This document shows positions 30,335 through 39,301 of a stretch of DNA of 64,000 nt, piece by piece; position 1 is the stretch's first letter, and each line of letters begins with the position of its first letter. Made by a program: the position numbers and the translations under genes. The notes under the pieces were generated by a model. That model made no database searches, was not told the DNA's origin, and saw only the letters and a program-made list of their open reading frames with translations. The stretch comes from Aphanizomenon flos-aquae FACHB-1287. GTDB taxonomy: Bacteria; Cyanobacteriota; Cyanobacteriia; Cyanobacteriales; Nostocaceae. The DNA is taken from the NCBI RefSeq assembly GCF_014698755.1, contig NZ_JACJTO010000011.1:39802-103801 (forward strand). Reading direction: 5' to 3'.

Positions 30335-30802
30335 TGTCTGGATTCCTTAAAGATTTATAGGGGATGTTTTATTAATTTTGTTCTCTTTATTGCTTCACAG
30401 TTTAATCAAGGTCGGTATAAATAAACTAACCATTTTCCAGCTACCTCCGCCTAATGGTAGTATAGCGGTTATAAATTCAATGCAATACAATTAAGAGTGG
30501 GAAAGCCTGAGCATGAGGCTTAATGATTGACTGTCTGTATCTTACTTAAGTGCGTGCCGCTATAGGGATTTTTATCATCTTTCTGATTTTTCAAATACTT
30601 TTTAATAAAGAATGACATAATAGTCAACACCGTTTGAATAATTTATCCTGGAAATTGGATGTTATGGGAATTGTCCACCCAACACTAGTTAGATATTGTT
30701 CAAAACTCAGATACTTGAATAAGTTGACAGATAATTGTCATGTATGCCTATACTAGAGTAAAAATATTACCATAACCACTCTAGCTAAAATAACTTTCAG
30801 TT
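30335..30802. other. Gene-free stretch with one perfect hairpin
   Basis: 468 bp between divergent genes. I see no open frame of note and no tRNA. A perfect stem, AAGCCT (30503-30508) with AGGCTT (30516-30521), stands in the middle without a T-run. The stretch must hold promoters for both flanking genes. Confidence 0.4.
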
Positions 30803-31516
30803 ATGAAAAAAGCTGTCTACTGGATAATGGGGGAAAGGGCAGGACGAATTATAGTTGGGACTTGGAACTGGTTATGGGGAATGCCTGTAGAGTCTGGTGG
30901 TAAAGTGGCTGTAGCAGTTGCTGAAGAATCCCTTCAGTCAATGCAAGAAGCCGTTCAAAAATTAGCTCAAGCCGTTGCGGCTCAAGAAGGGGCTTATAAG
31001 ACTGCCAAAAATAAATATGAGACAAAAATTAAAGAATTTAAAACCTTAGAGCAGCAAGCCATGATTGCTCAAAAAGGTGGTAATGAAGAAGCGGCGCGAA
31101 TGGCTATGGCTAAGGCTATTCAAACAGAGCAAATCTTACCTAAACTGGAGGAAATGGTTAAACAGGCCGAAACTGCTGTTAAGGCTTCTAAGGATAGGCT
31201 CAACCGGGAGCGCGTAAAATTAGAAACCTACAAATCTGATATGCAGAACATGAAGGATATGTCAGAGGTAAATGAAGCCCTGGCTATGATTGCTAAAGTC
31301 AATAATGAATTTGACATTGGTTCTGCTAAGAGTGATTTTGAAAAAGCAAAAGGTGCAGTTGAACGTCGAAATCTGAAGACAGAAGCTTTAGCAGAATTGT
31401 CGGAAAATCCAGTGGAAAAACTACAGGCCGAAATCGAAAATATGACCTTAGACGACGAAGTTGCCCGTCGTTTACAAAGATTACAAGATTCTAACCCTAA
31501 ACAACTACCAGAATAA
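30803..31516 (+). CDS. PspA/IM30 family protein
   Basis: A 237-residue, almost wholly alpha-helical protein. The long coiled coil from residue about 40 to 190 (LQSMQEAVQKLAQAVAAQEGAYKTAKNKYETK...) and the pattern of Ala-rich heptads match PspA/Vipp1 (ESCRT-III-like) membrane-remodelling proteins. The N-terminal 25 residues (VYWIMGERAGRIIVGTWNWLWG) form an amphipathic or membrane-binding helix. It is divergent from canonical PspA, so it is a distant paralogue rather than the thylakoid protein Vipp1. It is followed 12 bp later by a phosphate-binding-like protein, suggesting joint expression. Confidence 0.72.
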   Translation: MKKAVYWIMGERAGRIIVGTWNWLWGMPVESGGKVAVAVAEESLQSMQEAVQKLAQAVAAQEGAYKTAKNKYETKIKEFKTLEQQAMIAQKGGNEEAARMAMAKAIQTEQILPKLEEMVKQAETAVKASKDRLNRERVKLETYKSDMQNMKDMSEVNEALAMIAKVNNEFDIGSAKSDFEKAKGAVERRNLKTEALAELSENPVEKLQAEIENMTLDDEVARRLQRLQDSNPKQLPE

Positions 31517-31528
31517 TTAGGAATTTTT

Positions 31529-32407
31529 ATGAGCCAGAAAAGTGGTCCGCCGCCTATTGTTTTCATTTTGCTATTCTTAGGGCTTATAGGTGGTGGTTAT
31601 TGGTGGTTTTTTATGCGTAACCCTGGCCTAATAGTAAATAATTCCCCCACTGTCACCCCTGGGGCTTTCCCGTTACCAGGGACAGTGGCCAGCGGTACTA
31701 CCGTAAAAATAGACGGTTCTACTAGTATGGTGACAATTAACCAAAGTCTCAAAAATGGCTTTGAGAAACAGTTTCCTGGTACGAAGGTGGAAGCTGTAGC
31801 GAATGGAACTGATAAGGGGATTCAGGCTTTATTGGCTGGTAAAGTTGAGATTGCGGCGGCTTCCAGACCATTGACAGCACAGGAGCAAAGTAAGGGATTA
31901 AAAGCTGTGATTGTAACACAAGATGCGATCGCTTTGATGGTCGGTACAGCAAATCCTTTTAAGCAAGGACTAACCAGTAGTCAAATTGCAGATATATTTC
32001 AGGGAAAAATTAATAACTGGTCAGCGGTGGGGGGTCCATCTGCGACTATCCGCGTCATTAATCGTCCAGCAATTAGTGGTACTCACCAAGGGTTTAAAGA
32101 ATTGGTGCTAAAAGGAGCTAATTTTGGAACTACACCCAATATTAGAACATTACCACGAGATGCCACAACTCCCTTAATTCAAGCCTTGGGAACAGATGGT
32201 ATTGGTTATGCTACCTTTGCTCAAGTTGCTAATCAAACACAGGCGCGAGTTCTCTCCGTAGATGGTTTGACTCCAGATGCAAGTAATTATCCTTACCAGC
32301 GATCGCTGTATTATGTCTATAAAGACCCTGCTAGTGCTGAAGTACAAGCATTGCTAGGTTATGCTACCTCATCTCAAGGACAACAGGCTTTAACGTTAGG
32401 AAACTAA
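31529..32407 (+). CDS. PstS-like periplasmic substrate-binding protein
   Basis: A 292-residue protein with one N-terminal membrane helix (residues 8-27, FILLFLGLIGGGYWWFF) followed by a PstS-type binding domain. The ligand loop is IDGSTSMVTI near residue 52, and other family segments are ITAASRPL-like 'IAAASRPLTAQEQ', INNWSAVGGPSATIRVINRP and SGTHQGFKE. The helix is probably an uncleaved anchor. The usual ABC transporter genes (pstC, pstA, pstB) are absent nearby, so it may be a sensor or scavenging protein. It shares a transcript with the PspA-like gene (12-bp gap). Confidence 0.8.
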   Translation: MSQKSGPPPIVFILLFLGLIGGGYWWFFMRNPGLIVNNSPTVTPGAFPLPGTVASGTTVKIDGSTSMVTINQSLKNGFEKQFPGTKVEAVANGTDKGIQALLAGKVEIAAASRPLTAQEQSKGLKAVIVTQDAIALMVGTANPFKQGLTSSQIADIFQGKINNWSAVGGPSATIRVINRPAISGTHQGFKELVLKGANFGTTPNIRTLPRDATTPLIQALGTDGIGYATFAQVANQTQARVLSVDGLTPDASNYPYQRSLYYVYKDPASAEVQALLGYATSSQGQQALTLGN

Positions 32408-32508
32408 TACAGGCAAAATCAGCGGTTAGATTTGGGAGTTAGAGGTTAAAATGAGTTCTGACTCCTAAATTCTGACTTTTGGATTCTATTTTATTTATAT
32501 TATCTTCT

Positions 32509-33147
32509 ATGACTAGAACTCGTGAACCCTTAATTAGTTTAGCACTGTATCACGCCTTTAAGTGGTCGGTGATTAGCCCTTTGCTGCACACATACTTTCG
32601 TGGCAAGATTTATGGTGCGGAAAATGTCCCCCAATCTGGACCTTTAATAGTTGTTAGTAATCATGCTAGTTATTTTGACCCTCCTATAGTTTCTACTTCT
32701 GTCCTGCGTCCAGTCGCGTATATGGCTAAGGAAGAATTATTTAAAGTTCCTGTTTTAGCACAAGCAATTAAATTATACGGTGCTTACCCTGTTAGTCGCG
32801 GTAGTGCTGATCGCAATGCGATCCGTTCTGCTTTAGAATATTTAGATAATGGTTGGGCTGTAGGTGTGTTTTTAGAAGGTACACGCACTACTGATGGTCG
32901 CATTCATGACCCGAAAAGAGGTGCAGCCCTCCTCGCAGCTAAGGCCAAAGCTCCTTTTTTACCAGTGTGTTTATGGGGAAGTGAGAAGATTTTACAACCG
33001 GGTTCTTCTTTACCTCGTTCCGTACCTTTGACTATTAGAATTGGTCAATTAATTGACGCTCCCAGTTCTACTAAGAAAGAGGAATTGGAAATGGTTACTC
33101 AAAGGTGTGCGAACGCAATTAATGAAATGCACGATTTGGGCAGGTAA
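32509..33147 (+). CDS. plsC: 1-acyl-sn-glycerol-3-phosphate acyltransferase
   Basis: A 212-residue acyltransferase that makes phosphatidic acid from lysophosphatidate in membrane lipid synthesis. The catalytic NHxxxxD box is NHASYFD (near residue 55), and the second family box is FLEGTRT near residue 124. I place the start at ATG 32509 (MTRTREPLISLAL); the frame extends upstream only to a TTG at 32479. A weakly amphipathic or hydrophobic N-terminus suits a membrane-bound enzyme. The following intergenic DNA carries a copy of the GGCAGACAAGATGCC-type interspersed repeat. Confidence 0.88.
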   Translation: MTRTREPLISLALYHAFKWSVISPLLHTYFRGKIYGAENVPQSGPLIVVSNHASYFDPPIVSTSVLRPVAYMAKEELFKVPVLAQAIKLYGAYPVSRGSADRNAIRSALEYLDNGWAVGVFLEGTRTTDGRIHDPKRGAALLAAKAKAPFLPVCLWGSEKILQPGSSLPRSVPLTIRIGQLIDAPSSTKKEELEMVTQRCANAINEMHDLGR

Positions 33148-33244
33148 AATTTTTTACATGGCAGACAAGATGCCTACCCCATAAGGGTTTTCAACATAAA
33201 TAATAAATGCGTTTTTATGTAAGTTAATTATCAAATTCAGCCTA

Positions 33245-33523
33245 ATGCAACCCGAAAATTTACAAGTAGGTTTATTTGGATTAAATCATTCTAATAGAGA
33301 TTTTTCTCAAAGAGAAAGTTGGGGAAAGAATCAATATACTATTGTCTATCTTGCTTTGAGTATTGCTCATGAATTTGAAAATTCAAGAGATAAATTACTC
33401 AATTATCTTCAACCTGTATGTAGTCAAATTGAAGATTGGTCAAGTATCCGTCAGGTATTGCCTTTTATTTCTCAAATTGTAGATAGTTTAGATACTTTAA
33501 TAAGTGAAAATATAGCAAAATAA
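33245..33523 (+). CDS. Small protein of unknown function
   Basis: A 92-residue protein with no membrane segment or cysteine cluster (one Cys). It contains aromatic residues and Ser/Ile-rich helices (YLALSIAHEFENSRDKLLNYLQPV). I do not recognise the family. Codon use appears normal for the region and the ATG start has no strong ribosome-binding site. It stands alone between an acyltransferase gene and a MITE-like element. Confidence 0.5.
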   Translation: MQPENLQVGLFGLNHSNRDFSQRESWGKNQYTIVYLALSIAHEFENSRDKLLNYLQPVCSQIEDWSSIRQVLPFISQIVDSLDTLISENIAK

Positions 33524-33653
33524 ATACCACATATCTAATGTTATGATATCACTAACTGTTTAAATAAAATTCATGATTAATTTCTAAAAAAGCAAAAATG
33601 ATGTAAAAAGTTTTTTATAGGGAACAGGGAATAGGAAATAAATTAGCACCTCA

Positions 33654-33826
33654 GAGGGTGTTTGAAAAGTTATGGTTGATGTATCAAATATTTTTTACCC
33701 CACCCTAACCCTCCCCTTATAAAGGGGAGGGAACTGGATTTTTATTGTTTCCCTCCTTTACAAGGGGGGATTAAGGGGGGTAGCAATGTGATGAAAATTA
33801 CAGAATACCACTTTTCAAACATCCTC
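33654..33826. mobile_element. MITE-like element, 173 bp
   Basis: GAGGGTGTTTGAAAAGT at the left end is the inverse, with one mismatch, of ACTTTTCAAACATCCTC at the right end. The inside holds an inverted CCCTCCCCTTATAAAGGGGAGGG hairpin and a second purine-rich run. It codes for nothing, and its ends look like those of a transposon, so it is probably a non-autonomous miniature element. The 33524-33887 gap holds nothing else that I can see. Confidence 0.7.
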
Positions 33827-33887
33827 TCATTAGACTGGGAAACGATTCATATCCCCGACTTATTGAAGAAATCAGGGATATGGAAGA

Positions 33888-35339
33888 TTAAGCTATAACT
33901 TCCACCGCTTTAACTTCTGGTAACAACTGCTTTACACCTTGCTTGACAAAAGCTTCCAAAACAGCTATTTTTTGATTTTGCTGGAATACAGTTTGCAAAA
34001 CTTGACGCAGTTTGTCAATATCTAAAACATTTCCCGCTGCTATAGCCATTTCTTGCTGTTCAAAATATACAACTAAACTTAATCCAGCTACTCTGGTTAG
34101 GTAAGCAGCACTAACTCCTTCTACCATTCCCCCAGCAACAAAAGTAGCAATATTAGTTTTCAGAATACCTGTTACCGCTCTAGTTGAAAGTTCCACTAGG
34201 CCTAATTTCAATATTAAACTTCCCATAGTTACAGCCACTTGTCGCGCTTGTTCTACGGATATTTTCTGCTGATAAATATTACCTAAGTCTATTACCATTT
34301 GAGCCGTAATCGCCGCAGTTGCAAGAATATCTAAAGCAGGTACGGGATTAGCAAATGCTGCCGCTGCTGCAATCCATTGATATTGTTCTATAAAGGGTGT
34401 AGCTTGATCTCTTCTCACACCATTTAAACAATTTTTAGCTTCAGCTTTCAGTAATAATACTTGGCGGTTTGTGGTATTACATATTAACTGTTCCCTCCGC
34501 TGTTCGATAATTTCCCCTAATTGTTGTGTTAATTGCTGGATATCTGGCGTTGGTTGTTCCATCCATTCTTGGAAAGAACCATCTTCTTGATATTTTCGCA
34601 CTTTCACAGGTACAGGACAGGCCGCAATAGCAACTACATCTGCACCAATTCGCTGCTTTAATGATTGTAAAATTGTAGCACTTGCTGAAGGTTGATATTG
34701 GTCTTGCTTGTTGAAAACCATCAAATTTGGCTGTTTTAGAGCTTTTAGCCGTTGTAAAACCTGAAATTCCGAATCTGTTAAATCACCGTTAGTCAGAAAT
34801 AAGACAAAATCAGATTTCTCGATCATTGATAAGATGATAGTATCAGAATCTTCACCAATTACGGAAAATAAAGGCGCTGTTTCCGAAAAATCTACAGACA
34901 TTCTCCGCAGGTTCTTAGTATTTTCAATAACCTTGATTAACGTACTTTTACCTGCGGATTTACCACCTGTCACTGCAATAGAAATTTCCTTTCTATTCAA
35001 TTCTAAGGGCAATTTAGCCAGTTTTTCGCGGAGAATTGCTAGTTGGGGATGATTAGCTGCTTCTTGAGCAAGTTGATTAATTATTACTTGGGTTTGAGCG
35101 ATCGCCTGTTCCACAACCACCCGGTCTATAATTGTATCATTTAACGGTTGACCTAATAGGGGCTGATTTTTTCTCCATAACCACAACCCCCCACCAACAG
35201 TTAAAGCTGTCAGGAGTGCAAATTCCCCCGCTGGTACTATTGAATCATGCCAACTGTCTAATATCCATAGGAAGAACGATAGTCCTAGTCCTCCTACTAA
35301 AATCGGTCGCTGTAACTTCACAATTGTGATTCTCCACAT
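33888..35339 (-). CDS. Membrane-associated dynamin/Era-type GTPase with DUF697-like C-terminus
   Basis: A 483-residue protein. Two hydrophobic segments lie near the N-terminus (residues about 15-28 and 38-52). The GTPase domain follows: P-loop TGGKSAGKST near residue 124 and NKQD near 210. The C-terminal half (about 320-430) is hydrophobic and Ala-rich (AAAAFANPVPALDILATAAITAQMVIDLGNIY), typical of the DUF697 region found in cyanobacterial and plastid GTPases of unknown role. It may act on membranes. No neighbour gives a clue to function. Confidence 0.75.
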   Translation of the reverse strand: MWRITIVKLQRPILVGGLGLSFFLWILDSWHDSIVPAGEFALLTALTVGGGLWLWRKNQPLLGQPLNDTIIDRVVVEQAIAQTQVIINQLAQEAANHPQLAILREKLAKLPLELNRKEISIAVTGGKSAGKSTLIKVIENTKNLRRMSVDFSETAPLFSVIGEDSDTIILSMIEKSDFVLFLTNGDLTDSEFQVLQRLKALKQPNLMVFNKQDQYQPSASATILQSLKQRIGADVVAIAACPVPVKVRKYQEDGSFQEWMEQPTPDIQQLTQQLGEIIEQRREQLICNTTNRQVLLLKAEAKNCLNGVRRDQATPFIEQYQWIAAAAAFANPVPALDILATAAITAQMVIDLGNIYQQKISVEQARQVAVTMGSLILKLGLVELSTRAVTGILKTNIATFVAGGMVEGVSAAYLTRVAGLSLVVYFEQQEMAIAAGNVLDIDKLRQVLQTVFQQNQKIAVLEAFVKQGVKQLLPEVKAVEVIA

Positions 35340-35515
35340 GAGGAAAAAGCTTTTACTTTCATTGTAGAGGGGAATTTTGCATTCAACTGTAAGGATTAAC
35401 TGAAACTGTTCCCTGTCCCCTAGCTTTTTTTAAGTTTTGTGTATAGTGCTAGTATACTGTAGAGATTGAAGATGAGATTTAATCCGATAGTCCCGAATTT
35501 TGAGAAAAATCGTTG

Positions 35516-36910
35516 ATGTCCGAATTATTGGCTAACACTGGAACTATTGCAGCGATCGCTACTGCTGTTGTCCCTCAACAAGGTAGTGTAGGTATTGTGC
35601 GGGTTTCTGGTGATCAGGCCATGGCGATCGCTCATACTCTATTTTACTCCCCAGGGCGACAAATTTGGGAAAGTCACCGCATCCTTTATGGTTATATCCG
35701 TCAACCCCAAACAAAGCAAATTATTGACGAAGCTTTATTATTAATAATGCAAGCCCCTCGTTCTTTTACCCGTGAAAATGTAGTAGAGTTTCATTGTCAT
35801 GGGGGAATTATGGCGGTACAACAAGTATTACAACTATGCTTAGAAAATGGTGCAAGACTAGCTCAACCGGGAGAATTTACATTCAGAGCGTTTTTAAATG
35901 GTAGATTGGACCTAACCCAAGCGGAAAGTATCGCCGATTTAGTGGGAGCAAAATCACTTCAAGCTGCTCAAACGGCTTTAGCTGGATTACAAGGTAAATT
36001 AGCCCAACCTATCCGCAAACTACGATCTAACTGTTTAGATATTTTAGCAGAAATTGAAGCCAGAATTGATTTTGAGGAAGATCTACCACCTTTAGATCAA
36101 CAAAGAATTATTGCAGATATTGAGCAATTAACGGCGGAAATTAGCAAATTATTAGCCACAAAAGAAAAAGGTGAATTATTACGAACTGGTTTAAAAGTGG
36201 CGATAGTAGGGCGGCCAAATGTGGGAAAATCAAGTTTATTAAATGCTTGGAGTCAAAGCGATCGCGCTATTGTTACAGATTTACCAGGAACAACCCGCGA
36301 CGTGGTAGAATCTCAATTGGTTGTGGGAGGAATTCCCATTCAAGTATTAGATACAGCAGGGATTCGGGAAACAGTTGATCAGGTAGAAAAAATCGGTGTA
36401 GAACGATCTCGTCGTGCTGCTAATAATGCTGATTTGGTATTATTTACTATTGACGCGGCCTCCGGTTGGACACTAGCAGATCAAGAAATTTATGAACAAG
36501 TAAAACACCGTCCGGTAATTTTAGTAATTAATAAAATTGACTTAATTTCATTAGCAGAACAGGAAAATCTAAAATCTAAAATCCAAAATCCAAAATCCAA
36601 AATTGTTACAGCAGCAGCCATAAATCAAGGAATTGATCATTTAGAAACAGCGATTTTAGAAATAGTTCACCAGGGAAAAGTTCAAGCTGCTGATCTGGAT
36701 TTAGCAATTAATCAACGACAAGCAGCAGCTTTAACAAAAGCAAAGATTGATTTAGAGCAAGTACAAATGACAATCACAGATCAATTACCCTTAGATTTTT
36801 GGACAATTGATTTAAGAGGAGCAATTCAAGCATTAGGAGAAATCACAGGAGAAGAAGTTACAGAATCAGTTTTAGACCGGATTTTTAGCCGCTTCTGTAT
36901 TGGTAAATAA
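35516..36910 (+). CDS. mnmE: tRNA modification GTPase MnmE
   Basis: A 464-residue GTPase that, with MnmG, modifies the wobble uridine of certain tRNAs to the 5-carboxymethylaminomethyl form. Its N-terminal folate-binding domain begins [20 protein letters not shown], then come the G domain with GRPNVGKSS (232-240), DTAG (279-282) and NKID (339-342), and the C-terminal CIGK (461-464) with its essential Cys. I choose ATG 35516; the codon before it is TTG. Residues 351-363 ([13 protein letters not shown]) are encoded by a short heptamer-type DNA repeat placed in frame just after the NKID motif. Confidence 0.95.
   Translation: MSELLANTGTIAAIATAVVPQQGSVGIVRVSGDQAMAIAHTLFYSPGRQIWESHRILYGYIRQPQTKQIIDEALLLIMQAPRSFTRENVVEFHCHGGIMAVQQVLQLCLENGARLAQPGEFTFRAFLNGRLDLTQAESIADLVGAKSLQAAQTALAGLQGKLAQPIRKLRSNCLDILAEIEARIDFEEDLPPLDQQRIIADIEQLTAEISKLLATKEKGELLRTGLKVAIVGRPNVGKSSLLNAWSQSDRAIVTDLPGTTRDVVESQLVVGGIPIQVLDTAGIRETVDQVEKIGVERSRRAANNADLVLFTIDAASGWTLADQEIYEQVKHRPVILVINKIDLISLAEQENLKSKIQNPKSKIVTAAAINQGIDHLETAILEIVHQGKVQAADLDLAINQRQAAALTKAKIDLEQVQMTITDQLPLDFWTIDLRGAIQALGEITGEEVTESVLDRIFSRFCIGK
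36565..36604 (+). repeat. Heptamer repeat inside the mnmE coding region
   Basis: AAATCTAAAATCTAAAATCC followed by AAAATCC repeats and a final AAAATT: a run of TCTAAAA/TCCAAAA heptamers. The same family is normally intergenic in these genomes (see 18651-18716 and 49340-49357). Here it is translated in frame. Confidence 0.88.
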
Positions 36911-37049
36911 GATTATTTATTGTTTACAGTCCCCTATACAGCGGTTTCCGCTGAAGATGAGGTACAAAGTTGAATCATGAAACTCTTGTGGTGCGGGCAT
37001 CTTGTACCTCATAATACCGGGAAGTGCTGTAGCTCAAAATCACAGAATT

Positions 37050-37346
37050 TTAGTCGGTAATAATTTCTTTGATGATCACATAAGGTTCAACAATCAGAGC
37101 ATTAAATCGCTTATCACGGTTGAGATTCCATTCTCCCACCTGATCTACCGTTGGCTTGATTAATAATTGTTCATCTATCCAATGTTGTACTGATGAAATA
37201 TTATCACTAGCGATCGCTTCTCCCACGTCTAGTAAATCTAAATTCTCTGCTACCAAAATCACCGCATCTTTTTGGACATGGGGAATTAACCACTCCCATT
37301 CTGCTTGATCCAGATTTTGCTGTAATTTCTCCCGTAATTCCGACAT
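37050..37346 (-). CDS. DUF2288-type protein
   Basis: A 98-residue acidic protein resembling the DUF2288 family. Recognisable features are LDQAEWEWLIPHVQKDAVILVAENLDLLDVG and the C-terminal FNALIVEPYVIIKEI. It is small and soluble, without cysteines. No function is known for the family. The gap before it carries a variant of the GTGGxGxGGGCATCTTG interspersed repeat. Confidence 0.7.
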   Translation of the reverse strand: MSELREKLQQNLDQAEWEWLIPHVQKDAVILVAENLDLLDVGEAIASDNISSVQHWIDEQLLIKPTVDQVGEWNLNRDKRFNALIVEPYVIIKEIITD

Positions 37347-37548
37347 AATTCCCCACTTTTTTGGTTATTACTTTCATTTTACCCGATAGGGAACTTTTTG
37401 TTAATAATTAGTATATAAATATACCTGTTAAATGAAGTGCTATGTAAATAAATATTACAAAATCCAGGTCAGTAATTACCTTTTACTCGTAAGTTGTATA
37501 TAAAATAGTTAAAAGTAAGTTAAAAATAGGTTAAGGATAACTTAAATT

Positions 37549-37740
37549 ATGGACACAACTAACAACAAACCGCCCACAGAAGACAATAATAAAACCAATC
37601 CTAAGGATGAGGAAGGTGAAAACTGCCACTACAAACTAGTATGGTCTTGTGAGCCAAACAGTTATCCTCGTTGTACTTCTCAATGGGTACTGGAATGTGA
37701 GCTAACTTGTTATTTACCTGAGTCCAACCTCGGAAAATAA
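37549..37740 (+). CDS. Small peptide with cysteines at regular 8-residue spacing
   Basis: A 63-residue peptide. The first 25 residues are hydrophilic and charged, leader-like (MDTTNNKPPTEDNNKTNPKD), and the rest holds five cysteines at 26, 34, 42, 50 and 54. Four of them are exactly eight residues apart. The layout of an acidic, Asn-rich leader and a Cys-rich core recalls precursor peptides, but no modifying enzyme lies nearby and I recognise no family. The alternative is a small metal- or disulphide-stabilised protein. A perfect hairpin follows 37 bp after the stop, supporting a real transcription unit. Confidence 0.55.
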   Translation: MDTTNNKPPTEDNNKTNPKDEEGENCHYKLVWSCEPNSYPRCTSQWVLECELTCYLPESNLGK

Positions 37741-37777
37741 CTAGTAGGTTTTGATTGAGATTTGACTAGTTATAACT

Positions 37778-37808
37778 AGGACTTACCCCAGCACAGTACG
37801 TAAGTCCT
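37778..37808 (+). terminator. Hairpin after the Cys-rich peptide gene
   Basis: AGGACTTAC (37778-37786) and GTAAGTCCT (37800-37808) form a perfect 9-bp stem. There is no strong T-run. The rest of the 37741-38205 gap is AT-rich and I see no convincing gene in it. Confidence 0.5.
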
Positions 37809-38205
37809 AAGGAAATATTAAATTCTTAAATATTGATTAATCACAAAAAGTCTAGTATAATCATCGTGAAACAAACAAAATGAACACTATTAATAACTCG
37901 ACGCTAAGGACACTGAACTTATTTTATGCAAGCTCAGTGAATTTGACTAGCTTGTGAAAGATGGTTTTGTGCGAAATTCCGAATATTCCCCGGTTCGGAT
38001 CATGTCCAATCTATCTTCTTGATATTGTTGCGGGTGGGAAAACCTCTGAACTTTGTTCAGCAAAAGGACAAAAAATTTTGTCCACTGGTTTTTGTAACTA
38101 TATCTACTTACACACCAGTTTAATTTTCCCTGCGGTTAAAACCACCTATATCAATACCCACCCAGGTCTGAAGACACACTCCTTACCCGCTTACCGTGAG
38201 TTCTT

Positions 38206-38646
38206 ATGCCTAAAACAACACTCCAAAACCTTTATCAAGCCGACTTTGTGCTATGGGTTGAAAACACAGTAGACAAGTTAAAAGCTCGCAATTATCTTAA
38301 TGTAGACTGGGAAAATTTAACCAAGGAGATAGAAGCATTAGCAGGAAGAGAGAGAAGAGAATTAGAAAGTCTTTTAACTAAGTTGTTTGAGCATTTACTA
38401 AAAGGCTATTATGTGAACACACCCGAGTTCTATCGCTGTTGGCAACTAACTATTAGTCGTACCCAGCAAGAAATGAAACGCATTATTAGAGATTCTCCTA
38501 GTTTGCGCGATTATTATTTAGCCATCAGGGACGAATGTTACCAAGATGCCATTAAAAACATGACGAAAGAACACGACAACAGGTTCCCGGGAATTTGCCC
38601 CTTTCCCCAGAATCTAGATGTTTTGTTAAATAGTTCAATTGTCTGA
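38206..38646 (+). CDS. DUF29 family protein
   Basis: A 146-residue protein of the DUF29 family, very common in multiple copies in cyanobacteria. It shows the family opening LYQADFVLWVENTVDKLKARNYLNVDWENLTKEIEAL and the LxxHLLK region (LLTKLFEHLLKGYYV). No function is known. The C-terminal part (FPQNLDVLLNSSIV) is shorter than the usual ending (...CPYSLEQILDEDFFP) and may be altered. An overlapping upstream frame (37961-38272) has no coding character. Confidence 0.82.
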   Translation: MPKTTLQNLYQADFVLWVENTVDKLKARNYLNVDWENLTKEIEALAGRERRELESLLTKLFEHLLKGYYVNTPEFYRCWQLTISRTQQEMKRIIRDSPSLRDYYLAIRDECYQDAIKNMTKEHDNRFPGICPFPQNLDVLLNSSIV

Positions 38647-38943
38647 GTGCAAAGCTCGGTTTACCTAACATTAGGATAGCCGAGACAAAACGACAAATTT
38701 CGCGGACAAATATGTTATGACCGTGATGAACGTACTTACGCAGTTATTAAATTCTCTTGCCTTAGGCAATATCTAGACCATGACAAGAATATAACCGATA
38801 CTCAGAAATTTGTCAAGGGGGTGTTTAATAATTTTACTATTTTTTACCCAACCTCCTCGGCAAAAATGCCCAAACCATGAATAATTCAGCTATTTTCAGG
38901 TTATAGATAATTTATTTTTCCTGACTTCTGCTATGTTATATTT

Positions 38944-39240
38944 ATGAGATCCAGAATTGAAAATAACGTTTTATTTATCCATCATCAAGATGTCCCAGAA
39001 TTTAAAAAAGGCGGTTCTGTGGTTAGAAATTCTTACTTTTGGGCTTTACGTTCAATTGCTGGACGTGCTAGACGTAATCATGATTGGGAATACGAGTCAG
39101 AAGTTTGGTTGGCCTTAGAAAGAATGCTTTTATCTTTTACTGAGTCTGGATATTTGGGTTATAAAGAAACGATATTAGAGTTTCCTTTGTCACAGGGTGA
39201 AATTCCTCCTCTGTTAAGAAGTGCCGCGACTTGGGAATAA
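38944..39240 (+). CDS. Small conserved-looking protein of unknown function
   Basis: A 98-residue basic, soluble protein (MRSRIENNVLFIHHQDVPEFKKGGSVVRNSYFWALRS...). It contains no obvious motif. The start is ATG 38944 in a TTTATG context without a strong ribosome-binding site. The intact frame and the balanced composition favour a real gene. It lies 61 bp before the M50 peptidase gene on the same strand and may share its transcript. Confidence 0.55.
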   Translation: MRSRIENNVLFIHHQDVPEFKKGGSVVRNSYFWALRSIAGRARRNHDWEYESEVWLALERMLLSFTESGYLGYKETILEFPLSQGEIPPLLRSAATWE

Positions 39241-39301
39241 ATGATGATATATTAAATAATACTCTGATAATTAGTGTAATTACGCACAGGAGAGTCAGTT
39301 A

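Noticed and set aside
30420..30540. tRNA-like folding near 30440-30520
   Set aside because: There is one hairpin but no T-loop or cloverleaf. I found no convincing tRNA or rRNA in the window.
37961..38272. 103-codon open frame before the DUF29 gene
   Set aside because: It overlaps the DUF29 start, has no family features, and its composition does not look coding.
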